A stretch of DNA of 64,000 bases from Colwellia sp. Arc7-D. Its GTDB lineage: Bacteria; Pseudomonadota; Gammaproteobacteria; Enterobacterales; Alteromonadaceae. Below the pieces are notes generated by a model that saw only the letters and a program-made list of their open reading frames with translations, made no database searches and was not told the origin of the DNA. A program made the position numbers and the translations under genes. Within the stretch, counting starts at the first letter, position 1, and every line of letters begins with the position of its first letter. Below, piece after piece: positions 31,488 to 40,287 of the stretch. The stretch is taken from the NCBI RefSeq assembly GCF_003061515.1, contig NZ_CP028924.1, forward strand, positions 3,100,001 to 3,164,000, in the 5' to 3' direction.

Positions 31488-31515
31488 AGGTCAATAAATA
31501 TTAGGTTATTGACCT
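31488..31515. repeat. 10-bp inverted repeat upstream of the solute-binding gene
   Basis: Perfect arms AGGTCAATAA (31488-31497) and TTATTGACCT (31506-31515) with an 8-nt spacer. It lies 105 bp before the ATG at 31621, in a 332-bp gap that otherwise holds only the fldA terminator and AT-rich DNA. The absence of a T-run argues for an operator over a terminator. Confidence 0.5.
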
Positions 31516-31620
31516 CAAAGCATAAATTTATTTCATCGACTAATTTATTAAACTTAGCCTTAAATAATACCAAAAAAATTGTTATTATGGCTTATCGATA
31601 ATTTGCTTTGCTGCCTAATA

Positions 31621-32385
31621 ATGAAAAAATTTATTTTAAAATCAATTTTGTTATTTTTTTTAATGCTTCCTCAATTAAAAGCAAATCAAACGCCTTCTAA
31701 AATTGAGCAAATCACCTTTTATACTGAAATTTATCCGCCTGCTAATTTTTTAATAAACAATAAACTTGAAGGTATTTCTGTTGATACTGTAAAAGCCATG
31801 TGGAAACACTTAAATATTAATGAACCAGAAATACAGCTTGTTCCATGGACACGCGGTTATCAATTTACCTTGGAGAAAAACAATACCGCAATATTTACCA
31901 TGTCCAAAACTAAACCTCGTGAAAACTTATTTAAATGGGTAGGACCTATTTTCCACTCGACTCAAGTACTGATTACTAAAAAATCGAATAGATTTAATTT
32001 TTCTAGCGAAAAAGACGTTTTTGCACATTCTGTAGCAGCGGTTAGAGGTGATATATCAGAGATTTCGTTACACCAGATTAACTTTCCCAAAGCTAATATC
32101 GCCAGTGTGGCAACGTTAAAGCAAGCTTATGTGTTGATGGAGTCTGGTCGGGTAGATATGGTGATCGCCTCTATCCATGCTTTTGATCATTTAATGAAAG
32201 AAAACAAGTTCAATGCTAACGCCTACGAACAAGTTTGGCAGGTCAACAAAACAGGTAATTATTTAGCATTTAATATAAATACCCCTGATTTTATTATTCA
32301 AAGCTACCAACAAGCCTTTGATGACATTGCACCTCTGCGATTAAAAATAAAAGCTAAATACGATTTACCTCAAGCTGAATACTAA
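31621..32385 (+). CDS. Periplasmic family-3 solute-binding protein
   Basis: 254 residues from the ATG at 31621; the frame opens earlier, but this start gives a clean signal peptide (MKKFILKSILLFFLMLPQLKA). The mature part is a two-lobed amino-acid-type binding protein (ITFYTEIYPPANFLINNKLEGISVDTVKAMW, PWTRGYQFTLEK, VAAVRGDISEISL, AYVLMESGRVDMVIAS). No transporter permease is adjacent, so it is likely an orphan receptor or part of a signalling chain, as is common in Alteromonadales. Confidence 0.8.
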   Translation: MKKFILKSILLFFLMLPQLKANQTPSKIEQITFYTEIYPPANFLINNKLEGISVDTVKAMWKHLNINEPEIQLVPWTRGYQFTLEKNNTAIFTMSKTKPRENLFKWVGPIFHSTQVLITKKSNRFNFSSEKDVFAHSVAAVRGDISEISLHQINFPKANIASVATLKQAYVLMESGRVDMVIASIHAFDHLMKENKFNANAYEQVWQVNKTGNYLAFNINTPDFIIQSYQQAFDDIAPLRLKIKAKYDLPQAEY

Positions 32386-32589
32386 TCTAAAACTCAGATT
32401 TAACATGAGTACAAATAACTAATGAATTTTATAATAACCACATATAAAAACATTGCGCCTTAATTACTGAACAGTGCTGTACTGTATTTCAATTTGGTTT
32501 AAAATATCCCTTGACCAATTAATCACCTTAACCCACTCTTGCTAAATTACTTTCCTAGCACTGAGACTCTATTAGTGAGCCAAGAATTA

Positions 32590-33375
32590 ATGTACGACAA
32601 AAATAGCCTTATAATTATCATCACACTGTTTATTTTGATGCTTATTATTAACCAAATCGCCTATACCTTAGGTCGACGAAATAAAGATGTAGAAAACGCC
32701 GAGATGAAAACCCAATCTACGGCGATACAAACTGGCATTATTGGTTTACTTGCTTTGTTATTAGGTTTTACATTTAATATGTCATTACACCGTTATGACG
32801 CTCGCAGTAGTGCTGTTATTGAAGAAGCTGGTGCGATTAACCGAGTAGCAATGCAAGCAAAACTACTACCAATAGAAATTAGAGAAGCGGTTTTTAGTGA
32901 ATTAGAAGTCTATTTAACGCTACGTATTTCATTAAGCCAAGTTGATTTATCAAACCCTGAACAGCGAAGCAACATCAATAAAAAGGTCAATAAATCTCAA
33001 GCAAATCTTATTGAATTGGCACAAAAAGAACTGGTTAATCCAAAGTCACTGTTAATTGCAAATGGCTTTTATCAATCTTTATCGTCAATGATTCAAATTG
33101 AAAATAAACGCACGGCAATGTTGAGGCTGCATGTACCTGAGCCAGTGTTATTTCTATTATTTGGTGTCTTTGTTACTGTGGGTGGTATGTTGGGTTATAA
33201 CAGTGGCTTAGGGAAAAAGCGCCCTGCCTTCCCTACTATTTTATTGTTCACGTTAATTGTTCTGGTGGTCTTTATCATCATTGACTTAGATCGCCCTAAG
33301 CGCGGCATAATACAAGTGAATCAAGACAGCTTGCACGATGCGACGGTAACATTACAAGATTATAAAGCCGGCTAG
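32590..33375 (+). CDS. DUF4239-type (bestrophin-like) membrane protein
   Basis: 261 residues from the ATG at 32590; TTG at 32539 and GTG at 32575 are in-frame alternatives without good ribosome sites. Four membrane segments: an N-terminal IIIITLFILMLIINQI, then TGIIGLLALLLGFTFNMSL, and a late pair VLFLLFGVFVTVGGMLGY and ILLFTLIVLVVFIIIDLDRP. In between is a soluble helical region (about residues 70-175). The pattern fits the DUF4239/bestrophin-like family. Function is not established; an ion channel role is only suggested by the fold. Confidence 0.7.
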   Translation: MYDKNSLIIIITLFILMLIINQIAYTLGRRNKDVENAEMKTQSTAIQTGIIGLLALLLGFTFNMSLHRYDARSSAVIEEAGAINRVAMQAKLLPIEIREAVFSELEVYLTLRISLSQVDLSNPEQRSNINKKVNKSQANLIELAQKELVNPKSLLIANGFYQSLSSMIQIENKRTAMLRLHVPEPVLFLLFGVFVTVGGMLGYNSGLGKKRPAFPTILLFTLIVLVVFIIIDLDRPKRGIIQVNQDSLHDATVTLQDYKAG

Positions 33376-33404
33376 TAAAAGAATAGACTATTTTAGTCAT
33401 ACGT

Positions 33405-33446
33405 AAAAAGGCAGTAAATATAGCAACTCTCTGTTTACTGCCCTTT
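33405..33446. terminator. Hairpin after the DUF4239 gene
   Basis: Arms GGCAGTAAA (33410-33418) and TTTACTGCC (33434-33442). Only CCCTTT follows on the plus strand, while the minus strand has TTTTT, so it is a moderate terminator. The remaining gap to 33778 is AT-rich and carries one palindrome (33592-33607). Confidence 0.5.
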
Positions 33447-33591
33447 GCATTCAATGTTTTCAATCATAAAAGTGACTTTTTTATAACCTGTTTACTTTTA
33501 CAGCTTAACTTTCAATAAGCATTTATTGCTACGCAAGTAGCATCAAATACTCCTCCCTAGAGCCAATCCTAAAAAGAATAAAACGAATATT

Positions 33592-33607
33592 TAGTACTTA
33601 AGTACTA
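33592..33607. promoter_or_regulatory. Perfect 16-bp palindrome, candidate operator
   Basis: TAGTACTT at 33592-33599 is followed directly by AAGTACTA, a perfect dyad. It lies 172 bp upstream of the second solute-binding gene in non-coding DNA. The symmetric form with no loop suggests a dimeric DNA-binding protein site over an RNA hairpin. Confidence 0.4.
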
Positions 33608-33778
33608 TGTTTACATTATAGTAATTACAATATTTATCATTATAATAAAATAAACGATAATGAGACTTTAGCTGCCCAATAATTTTTTTTACTCTTAATT
33701 TTTTACAAAAGCTTATTTATTGTTTTAGAGTTTATTCAATTAAAATAACATCAAGGAAGTGTAGGTTAATTTGATTTT

Positions 33779-34609
33779 ATGAAGTACACATACCAATTTA
33801 TATTATCTTTAATGCTGGTTTTTTTTAGCTTAGCAAGCACATTGACCTCATTGGCTCTGCCTGCAAATGATAACTTAAGGTTTGTCATTAATGCTCCAGG
33901 CTCTTCTCCTTATATTTATTTCGATCATGAGAAGTCTAGTTATCGGGGTGTTGTGGTAGATTTTTTTGAAAGCTTTGATGATAGTGATGCGTTTAATGTT
34001 AAGTACATTGACTCCAGTAGAGCACGTAATGAAAAACTGGTGATGTCTAAAGAGGCAGACGTGTTTTTTGGTAGCGCCATTTGGTTAGAAAATCCGAAAA
34101 AATTTATATATTCGAATACCATCATGCCTCATGTTAGTTACATCTACTCAACAAAGAAGTTCCAAGAGCAATTTTCACTTAACGCTCATAATGGTGCGCT
34201 AATTTGCACAAGACATGCATTTAGTTACCCTTTTTTACAGCCATACTTTAATGATGGCAAGTTAGTGCGTGTTGATTCAAGTAGCCAAAAATCGATTGTC
34301 AGCATGTTAAGTAAAGGGCGCTGTGATTTTGCTATTATGAGTGAGGAAAACGCACGAGGTGTTATGTTTGACTCGGAGTTTTGTCAAAACGAATTTTATC
34401 AATCACCCATACCTGTTATGAGTGATGAAGTTGGTTTTATTATCAATGAAAATTTAACCCAAACCAGAGATAACATTAACCAACAGTTATTGGCGTTCAT
34501 TAACTCTGGCGCAAGAGATAAGTCAATTCAAAAGCATCTAAAGTCACGTGTATTTCCTAAACGGGTATGTCAGCAAACTGCAGATACCGCCTTGTCAGCT
34601 GAAAATTAA
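33779..34609 (+). CDS. Periplasmic family-3 solute-binding protein
   Basis: 276 residues. A signal peptide (FILSLMLVFFSLASTLTSLALPA) precedes a two-lobed binding domain: LRFVINAPGSSPYIYFD, SYRGVVVDFFESF, SRARNEKLVMSKEADVFFGSAIW, and KSIVSMLSKGRCDFAIMSEEN. Two conserved-looking Cys (ICTRHAF and GRCDFA) could form a disulfide. It is not closely similar to the upstream binding protein, and no permease is nearby. It is probably a sensory or orphan receptor; the ligand is unknown. Confidence 0.75.
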   Translation: MKYTYQFILSLMLVFFSLASTLTSLALPANDNLRFVINAPGSSPYIYFDHEKSSYRGVVVDFFESFDDSDAFNVKYIDSSRARNEKLVMSKEADVFFGSAIWLENPKKFIYSNTIMPHVSYIYSTKKFQEQFSLNAHNGALICTRHAFSYPFLQPYFNDGKLVRVDSSSQKSIVSMLSKGRCDFAIMSEENARGVMFDSEFCQNEFYQSPIPVMSDEVGFIINENLTQTRDNINQQLLAFINSGARDKSIQKHLKSRVFPKRVCQQTADTALSAEN

Positions 34610-34637
34610 CTACGGCTAATTATTCCAGATTTAAACT

Positions 34638-34664
34638 CGCGATATTTAATCGATTTATATCGCG
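34638..34664. repeat. Inverted repeat downstream of the solute-binding gene
   Basis: Perfect 8-bp arms CGCGATAT / ATATCGCG with an 11-nt loop, 28 bp past the stop. There is no T-run. It may stabilise the transcript end. Confidence 0.4.
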
Positions 34665-34674
34665 GTCAAACGAA

Positions 34675-34713
34675 CTTAAACGACACTTAAACGACACTTA
34701 AACGACACTTAAA
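34675..34713. repeat. Tandem 11-bp repeat (CTTAAACGACA)
   Basis: Three exact head-to-tail copies begin at 34675, 34686 and 34697, followed by a partial fourth. The unit is close to one helical turn. It lies in the 488-bp gap before the HflX-type gene. Confidence 0.85.
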
Positions 34714-34752
34714 AATAAAGCTACTGTCATTAAATGCTCAAGCAATATAGCC

Positions 34753-34777
34753 TTGTTTTGTTTTGTTTTGTTTTGTT
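34753..34777. repeat. TTTTG microsatellite
   Basis: Four to five head-to-tail TTTTG pentamers. A tract of this kind can change length by slippage. It is about 320 bp upstream of the hflX-like start, with the rest of that gap containing no recognisable gene. Confidence 0.85.
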
Positions 34778-35097
34778 GTCACTTTATGATGATCAAAAGC
34801 ACATCATCCAAATATAATTTTAAAGCGATACTATTAAATGTAGTAACGCAGAAAAAATTAATCTTTTCCTTTACCACAAGCTTTATCAATTTCAATAATA
34901 TTGCAGCATTTTCGACTTAAATAACATTCATCCTGAGTTGCCTGCCAGCCCAATATATCGACGATTTACCATTAACTAAAATAAACTCTACATTTAGTCC
35001 GCGATTACCCTATAAAGCTTATCTATAACAGCGTAGGATGAACTTACTTTAGACAAAAATTTAGGTTTGCACGTCAAGTGCACTTATATAAAAAATT

Positions 35098-36486
35098 ATG
35101 CAACTAACAGCAAAAGCATCACTCAATCACGCATTACTCATCTCGATTTGCACACCGCAGTTTAAAGGTGATGAAGCAACAGAGTCACTGGCAGAACTGG
35201 CGCGTTTAGTAACAACTTTAGGGTTTAAGGTTGTTGGCACACAGTCGCAAAAATTGAGTTCAACGAATAAAGTTAATGTACTTGGTTTAGGTAAGCTTGC
35301 TGAAATAGCGCACCTTACCGGTAACAAAGGTGAAGTTGAAGAAATTGAAGCAGCAGATGACTTATCTAATGACGTACCAAAAGAAGTAGTCGATGAAACA
35401 CTACTTACAGCTATGCCTTCAGATATTCCGTCAGAAAACCTGCCGTTTGCCTGTGCTGATGTCGTGGTATTTGATTGCGATTTAAGCCCATCCCAACTCC
35501 GTAATGTAGAGAACCAATTGGGCGTAGAGGTATTTGATCGAACCGGTATTATTATTGAAATATTTAGTCGCCATGCTCGTACCAAAACGGCGAAATTACA
35601 AGTGGAAATTGCTCGGCTTAATTATGTCGCACCGCGCCTTCGTGAAACATCGTCTGGCGATAGAGATCGTCAAATGGGTAAAGGTGCAGGCGAAACGAAC
35701 CTTGAGCTAAACCGCCGAGCTGTTCGTGATCAACTTGCAGACCTTAAGCGCGAATTAGTCAGCGTTCAACATGAAATGAAAGGCCGACGCACCCAACGTT
35801 CAGAGCTTTTTTGTGTCGCGCTAGTTGGTTATACCAATGCGGGTAAGTCATCAATGATGCGAGCGATTACAGGCAGTGATGTCGAAGGTGAAAACAAACT
35901 ATTCGCTACACTTGATACTACTGTTCGTGCGTTGTACCCAACGGTTCAACCTAGAATACTCGTGTCAGATACCGTAGGTTTTATCAAAAAACTACCGCAC
36001 GACTTGGTCGCGTCTTTTCATTCAACCCTAGCCGAAGCGCATGATGCATCATTATTGTTGTATGTAGTTGATGCTTCAGATCCTGGTTTTCGTTCGCAGC
36101 TTGATGTGGTGCATGAAGTACTTGAAGAAGTAGGCGTTGAAGATAGTAAGAAATTATTGGTACTGAATAAATCTGATCAACTAAGCGCAGAACAAAAACA
36201 AGCTTTAATGGAAGAATTTCCTGATGCCATGATGACATCTACTCGCAATCCAGCTGATATTAGTAAGTTACATCAATATATTGTTAATACAGCACAGGAA
36301 GAGATGATTGAAGATGAAATCATTATTCCCTATACCGCTAAAGGTATTATAGGCGAGATTAGATCAAGCATGAGTGTTACCAAAGAAGAATATGAATATA
36401 GCCATATTAAGCTCACCGTGCGCTCAAAAGCTATAGATTTAGACCGGTTAAAAAAACGCATGTTAAGTTTAGAAGATGATAAGTAG
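35098..36486 (+). CDS. hflX: HflX-type ribosome-associated GTPase
   Basis: 462 residues, longer than the usual ~430. The N-terminal HflX domain leads to the glycine-rich family signature (ETSSGDRDRQMGKGAGETNLELNRR). A coiled coil and the GTPase domain follow: G1 GYTNAGKSS, G3 DTVGFIKKLP, G4 NKSD. HflX splits stalled 70S ribosomes under stress. An acidic insert (about residues 78-118) interrupts the N-terminal domain. The gene is not beside hfq or miaA as hflX usually is, so it may be a second paralogue. Confidence 0.85.
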   Translation: MQLTAKASLNHALLISICTPQFKGDEATESLAELARLVTTLGFKVVGTQSQKLSSTNKVNVLGLGKLAEIAHLTGNKGEVEEIEAADDLSNDVPKEVVDETLLTAMPSDIPSENLPFACADVVVFDCDLSPSQLRNVENQLGVEVFDRTGIIIEIFSRHARTKTAKLQVEIARLNYVAPRLRETSSGDRDRQMGKGAGETNLELNRRAVRDQLADLKRELVSVQHEMKGRRTQRSELFCVALVGYTNAGKSSMMRAITGSDVEGENKLFATLDTTVRALYPTVQPRILVSDTVGFIKKLPHDLVASFHSTLAEAHDASLLLYVVDASDPGFRSQLDVVHEVLEEVGVEDSKKLLVLNKSDQLSAEQKQALMEEFPDAMMTSTRNPADISKLHQYIVNTAQEEMIEDEIIIPYTAKGIIGEIRSSMSVTKEEYEYSHIKLTVRSKAIDLDRLKKRMLSLEDDK

Positions 36487-36632
36487 TTTGTAACGACTTT
36501 GAGGTCTTTAATTGCAGCATAATGCCTAGTAAAGACTTATACGATATAAAGAGGGGCACATAAGTCAATTGTGACTCTGTTCCCTCCTAATCAACTTATT
36601 TTAGCCTAAGCCTATTAAAAATATAGCAGTGG

Positions 36633-37091
36633 TTATTGTGCTGTTTTCTTTCTGCGAATATACAATGTTCTATTCAATTTAGCGACAAGTTCACCTTGCG
36701 CGTCTTTAACGTAAACGGGAATTTCAGGCAGGTACTTCTCACCTTGAGCTGTATGCGCCAAAATATCTTCAATAAACGCATCGGTAATGATAAATTCGGC
36801 AGTCACTGTGCCCTTACCTGGTTTAATGTAGTCAATATCAGCTGACTTATCCCAAACAACATAATCTTTACCTAAGCGTGACATAACCAATAACATACAA
36901 AAAGGATCTGTCATGGCATATAGTGATCCTCCAAAATGTACGCCAACAGCATTTTTATTAAACATGTTGAGTTTTAAGCGCACTTTAGCTTTACGAAAAT
37001 CGTCAGAAACCTCTAAAACCCGAATTCCTGTAAATAGGAAAGGCGGCCAAATATTTAAAAGTAATTTCATTTGCCAAGCTTTTTTAAACAT
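36633..37091 (-). CDS. DUF4442 hotdog-fold thioesterase-like protein
   Basis: 152 residues. The central helix block NAVGVHFGGSLYAMTDPFCMLLVM and VWDKSADIDYIKPGKGTVTAEF fit the DUF4442/YiiD-type hotdog family. AAGGAAG sits just before the ATG. Cytoplasmic; the acyl substrate is unknown. A symmetric operator-like site lies 40 bp upstream of its start. Confidence 0.8.
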   Translation of the reverse strand: MFKKAWQMKLLLNIWPPFLFTGIRVLEVSDDFRKAKVRLKLNMFNKNAVGVHFGGSLYAMTDPFCMLLVMSRLGKDYVVWDKSADIDYIKPGKGTVTAEFIITDAFIEDILAHTAQGEKYLPEIPVYVKDAQGELVAKLNRTLYIRRKKTAQ

Positions 37092-37130
37092 ATTACTTCC
37101 TTGAAAAGCTGTTATTGTCTAAGTACCCAT

Positions 37131-37148
37131 ATAAACCGTATGGTTTAT
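37131..37148. promoter_or_regulatory. Dyad upstream of the DUF4442 thioesterase
   Basis: ATAAACC (37131-37137) and GGTTTAT (37142-37148) flank a 4-bp centre. It lies between the divergent thioesterase (minus) and fur (plus) genes, closer to the thioesterase, and resembles the operator geometry of a TetR-type dimer. The cognate regulator is not identifiable here. Confidence 0.4.
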
Positions 37149-37302
37149 AACATCACACTCGTCAGACCAGAAAAAGTATTATGACGTGTTAGGCCAATAA
37201 AACCAGTAAAATAGACAATCATTTACAACTAGCTCTTTCAACCTAGCGCATAACCCCCTATAATTTTCCATAAATTGAACGCTGATGTAGAGATTAAAAT
37301 TA

Positions 37303-37746
37303 ATGCCTGAACAAAATGAAGAACTAAAAAGAGCCGGACTAAAAATTACTCTGCCGCGCATTAAAATTTTGGGCATTTTACAAAATCCAAATAACCAACA
37401 CATCAGCGCTGAAGATGTATATAAAATTTTGCTTGAGCATAATGAAGAAATTGGCTTAGCGACAGTATATCGCGTGTTAAACCAATTTGATGATGCAGGG
37501 ATTGTAACTCGTCACCATTTTGAAGGTGGTAAGTCTGTATTTGAACTTAGTCATAAGAAACACCATGACCATTTGGTTTGTTTAAACTGCGGTAAAGTTA
37601 TTGAGTTTGAAGACGATGTTATTGAACAACGCCAAGAAGATGTTGCCAAGTTACATAAAGTAAAACTCACCAACCACAGTTTATACTTGTATGGCGAATG
37701 TGAAGATGAGGAAGCTTGCGAAGCTTACCGTAAAGCACAGTTCTAA
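37303..37746 (+). CDS. fur: Fur, ferric uptake regulator
   Basis: 147 residues. The winged-helix start (ELKRAGLKITLPRIKILGILQNPNNQHISAEDVYKILLE) and recognition region IGLATVYRVLNQFDDAGIV are followed by the metal-binding HHDHLVCLNCGKVIEF. The C-terminal CEDEEAC is present, giving the CxxC and later Cys pairs. It represses iron-uptake genes when loaded with Fe(II). No canonical 19-bp Fur box is visible upstream. In many relatives fur follows fldA directly; here 6 kb intervene. Confidence 0.97.
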   Translation: MPEQNEELKRAGLKITLPRIKILGILQNPNNQHISAEDVYKILLEHNEEIGLATVYRVLNQFDDAGIVTRHHFEGGKSVFELSHKKHHDHLVCLNCGKVIEFEDDVIEQRQEDVAKLHKVKLTNHSLYLYGECEDEEACEAYRKAQF

Positions 37747-37766
37747 AGTTACAAATACCTTATATG

Positions 37767-37805
37767 AAAAAAGCCCTAGTTATTTAATTAACTAGAGCTT
37801 TTTTT
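37767..37805. terminator. Bidirectional terminator between fur and hupE-like gene
   Basis: A long stem AAAAGCnCTAGTTA / TAACTAGnGCTTTT (37769-37802) has T-runs on both sides (AAAAAA before, TTTTTTT after). It serves converging fur and the minus-strand envelope operon. Confidence 0.8.
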
Positions 37806-37945
37806 CACATCTAAAACAGTTACACATGTGAATTTAATTTTTATATTACTCTCGAGTAACGATTACTGAGTTTACTCGTTGAGCTGACACTACATCAGCT
37901 TACTTTTATTATGTTAAAATTTTATAAGTTTAGTCAGAGCTAAAC

Positions 37946-39055
37946 TCACCAACGCTCGATACTCCATTGCACTGCCATCATCGCAATTAACAATGAGCCA
38001 ACGGGCATAATGCCTTTACTATAGAGCTTGGTGTTACGCAATAAAATCAACACTGGCAACAATATCGCAAGTATCGCTAATTGCCCAATTTCCACGCCTA
38101 AATTAAAAGCTAAAATACTTAGCAGTTGTTGATCTGCCGGCAAACCGAGCTCACCAAGTACCCCAGCAAAGCCCATTCCATGTAACAAACCAAAAGCAAA
38201 AGTTAACCAAGCTAAACGTAAAACAATCGGCCAAATATTATTTAATGCCGCAAATAAAACAGAAATAGCTATGCCTAATTCCACCCAGCGACTACTCGGC
38301 GTTAACCAACCTAATGCGGTAGCGGTTAATGTTAGAGAGTGTGCCAATGTAAACGCACTGATAATCCAAACGGTATTCGTTAAAATAGTTTTAACACTTG
38401 TTATCGCTTGCCATTGATTGTCTTTACGCTGTAATACCGCCGGTAACAATAGCGCCAACAGGAATAGAATATGATCTATGCCTATCCAAATATGGATCAT
38501 TCCTTGATAAACGAACTGTGTGAACGTTGTCTGCCAGCTACCTTCTTTTAAATCTAAGGTGACCTCTTGAGTGTTATCGTCTAAAACAAAACTGTGCATA
38601 TTGTTGCCATCACCAATATTCAATAACATTTCATGGCTACTGTCTAAGGCAAATATTGCCTTGTATTTTACAGTGAGTGGTCCGCTGATCGCACATTGAC
38701 CTGAAAAGTCAGTTACAGCGAAGGCTTCGTTAGCATGATCTTGTAACCGCTCTACAGCGTTAAAACTAAGATTACATAAAAGGTTGTTTCGACTGAGTAG
38801 TAAATGCTCTGCTAAGTAACCGGCTATTTCAGCTTGGCGATTTTTTACTTCACCCCAAGTTAACTCACCGTTCGCATTTAAATCTAAGCCCACGGCTAAT
38901 TCTAAATCTGTTAAGCTCAATTGCCATTCGCCATTAATGCGACCTGTGTCGTCCATTTCGGCAATAATGTAACTGGTGCTTAATTGGTGAGCGGCGACCG
39001 AATGGGTCAATATAAGTGAAAGTACAACAAAGCATATTTTTAACCACTGCGACAT
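37946..39055 (-). CDS. HupE/UreJ-like membrane protein
   Basis: 369 residues from the ATG at 39055; a GTG at 39067 is also open. A signal peptide (ICFVVLSLILTHSVAA) precedes a periplasmic domain of about 160 residues (HQLSTSYIIAEMDDTGRINGEW, with a DLNANGELTWGEV segment like an EF-hand loop). The C-terminal half is a HupE/UreJ-type membrane domain with GIDHILFLLALLLP, FTLAHSLTLT and FGLLHGMGFAG, whose histidines suggest metal handling. It is the last gene of the DUF4331 unit. Transport of nickel or another metal is inference from family resemblance. Confidence 0.8.
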   Translation of the reverse strand: MSQWLKICFVVLSLILTHSVAAHQLSTSYIIAEMDDTGRINGEWQLSLTDLELAVGLDLNANGELTWGEVKNRQAEIAGYLAEHLLLSRNNLLCNLSFNAVERLQDHANEAFAVTDFSGQCAISGPLTVKYKAIFALDSSHEMLLNIGDGNNMHSFVLDDNTQEVTLDLKEGSWQTTFTQFVYQGMIHIWIGIDHILFLLALLLPAVLQRKDNQWQAITSVKTILTNTVWIISAFTLAHSLTLTATALGWLTPSSRWVELGIAISVLFAALNNIWPIVLRLAWLTFAFGLLHGMGFAGVLGELGLPADQQLLSILAFNLGVEIGQLAILAILLPVLILLRNTKLYSKGIMPVGSLLIAMMAVQWSIERW

Positions 39056-39111
39056 ATTTGAACTCACTATTCTAATTATTGGATTGAGAAGTTGTAAAGG
39101 TAATACCTGGG

Positions 39112-40281
39112 TTATATTTCCAAGGATGTCTGTGCTGCTTTAGCCCGCTCAAGTATCTGTTTATCAGGGCCTAATTTAGCCTGTTGCCAATTAATTTTTG
39201 CCCAATGTAACGCCTTACTCGCATCGGGTGAAATATCTAAATAATATCGGGCAATATCGGCAGCATGTGCTGTATCATTGCGCTGCAGGCGTATTTCAAT
39301 GCGTTGTGTTAGTCGCTGTTGCCATGCTTTGCTTTCCGCATTATGGTTTGAGTTAAGAACTGAATCAAGCGGCAAATTAAGACTTTGTTCTGCTAAAGCA
39401 AGTCGTAATAATAACGCATCGTCAAAACTGTCGCTGGCCAGCACAATAGGCCCAAGGTTATCTAATACAATTTTTTCATGTTGTTGTTCTAAATGAATAT
39501 CTGCCCACAAGGCTAAATAACTGACTGGCATTTGCGCTAGCGGGTAACCCGACAAATGCTTAATGGCTTGTTCGGGTAAATGTTGGCGTTGAGCCAAGTC
39601 AGCTAAAATTTGATTCAACCAGATAGCTTGTTCTCGCGGAATTTCTCCAGCAACATCGACTAGTTGATTTAACTGCTTATAACTCTGTGCAACTTGCCCT
39701 TGTTCAGCATTAATTTCCAATACACATACACTGCTAATAAAAAGGCTACCCTGCCCTAACACTTGTAAGCAAGCTCGTTTGGCTGCGGCTAAATCACCTT
39801 GCACCATATGAATATTAGCTTTCATTAACCATGCACTAACATGATCAGGTTTTTTTAGTAGTATTTGGCTGAGTAATTGCTGAGCTTGATCAAATTGATG
39901 ATAATGCTGTAATACATTGGCTGAATAATACTGTAGTTCTATATCATTTGGCTCTGCAGCGATTAAAGGCTTAAGCAATGCACTGGCTCGACCATAATAT
40001 CGGCTTGCTAAACCAGGTTTACTTGCATCACTGATCAACTGAGCGATAAAAACTTTAGGTTGTTCTGCGGGTTTAGGTACTGTCCAACGAGCAACAATAC
40101 TTTGATCTGATTTGGGAATGTAGCTGTTTGAATATGCAGGATTTACAATGGAAATAAAAGCCAATATCAATAAACTTTTGTAGCGTTTTAACAATAACTT
40201 CATGACATTATTTTTGAAGCGTTTGTTCAGCGTTTTAATGCGATAAGCTATATAATTTTGTATTGGCATATTATCATCCAT
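39112..40281 (-). CDS. TPR-repeat protein of the DUF4331 operon
   Basis: 389 residues from the ATG at 40281. A later Met (MKLLLKRYKSLLILAFISIV, from 40203) would give a conventional signal peptide ending NPAYS, so the true start is open. TPR units span about residues 90-360 (YYSANVLQHYHQFDQAQQLLSQILLKKPDHVSAWLMKANIHMVQGDLAAAKRA and others). It probably acts as a periplasmic scaffold. The ribosome-binding sequence AAGGAA lies in the loop of a GC-rich hairpin (40288-40303). Confidence 0.75.
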   Translation of the reverse strand: MDDNMPIQNYIAYRIKTLNKRFKNNVMKLLLKRYKSLLILAFISIVNPAYSNSYIPKSDQSIVARWTVPKPAEQPKVFIAQLISDASKPGLASRYYGRASALLKPLIAAEPNDIELQYYSANVLQHYHQFDQAQQLLSQILLKKPDHVSAWLMKANIHMVQGDLAAAKRACLQVLGQGSLFISSVCVLEINAEQGQVAQSYKQLNQLVDVAGEIPREQAIWLNQILADLAQRQHLPEQAIKHLSGYPLAQMPVSYLALWADIHLEQQHEKIVLDNLGPIVLASDSFDDALLLRLALAEQSLNLPLDSVLNSNHNAESKAWQQRLTQRIEIRLQRNDTAHAADIARYYLDISPDASKALHWAKINWQQAKLGPDKQILERAKAAQTSLEI

Positions 40282-40287
40282 AAAAGG

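Noticed and set aside
33779..34609. ABC-type amino-acid importer locus
   Set aside because: Only binding proteins are present; no permease or ATPase gene is nearby.
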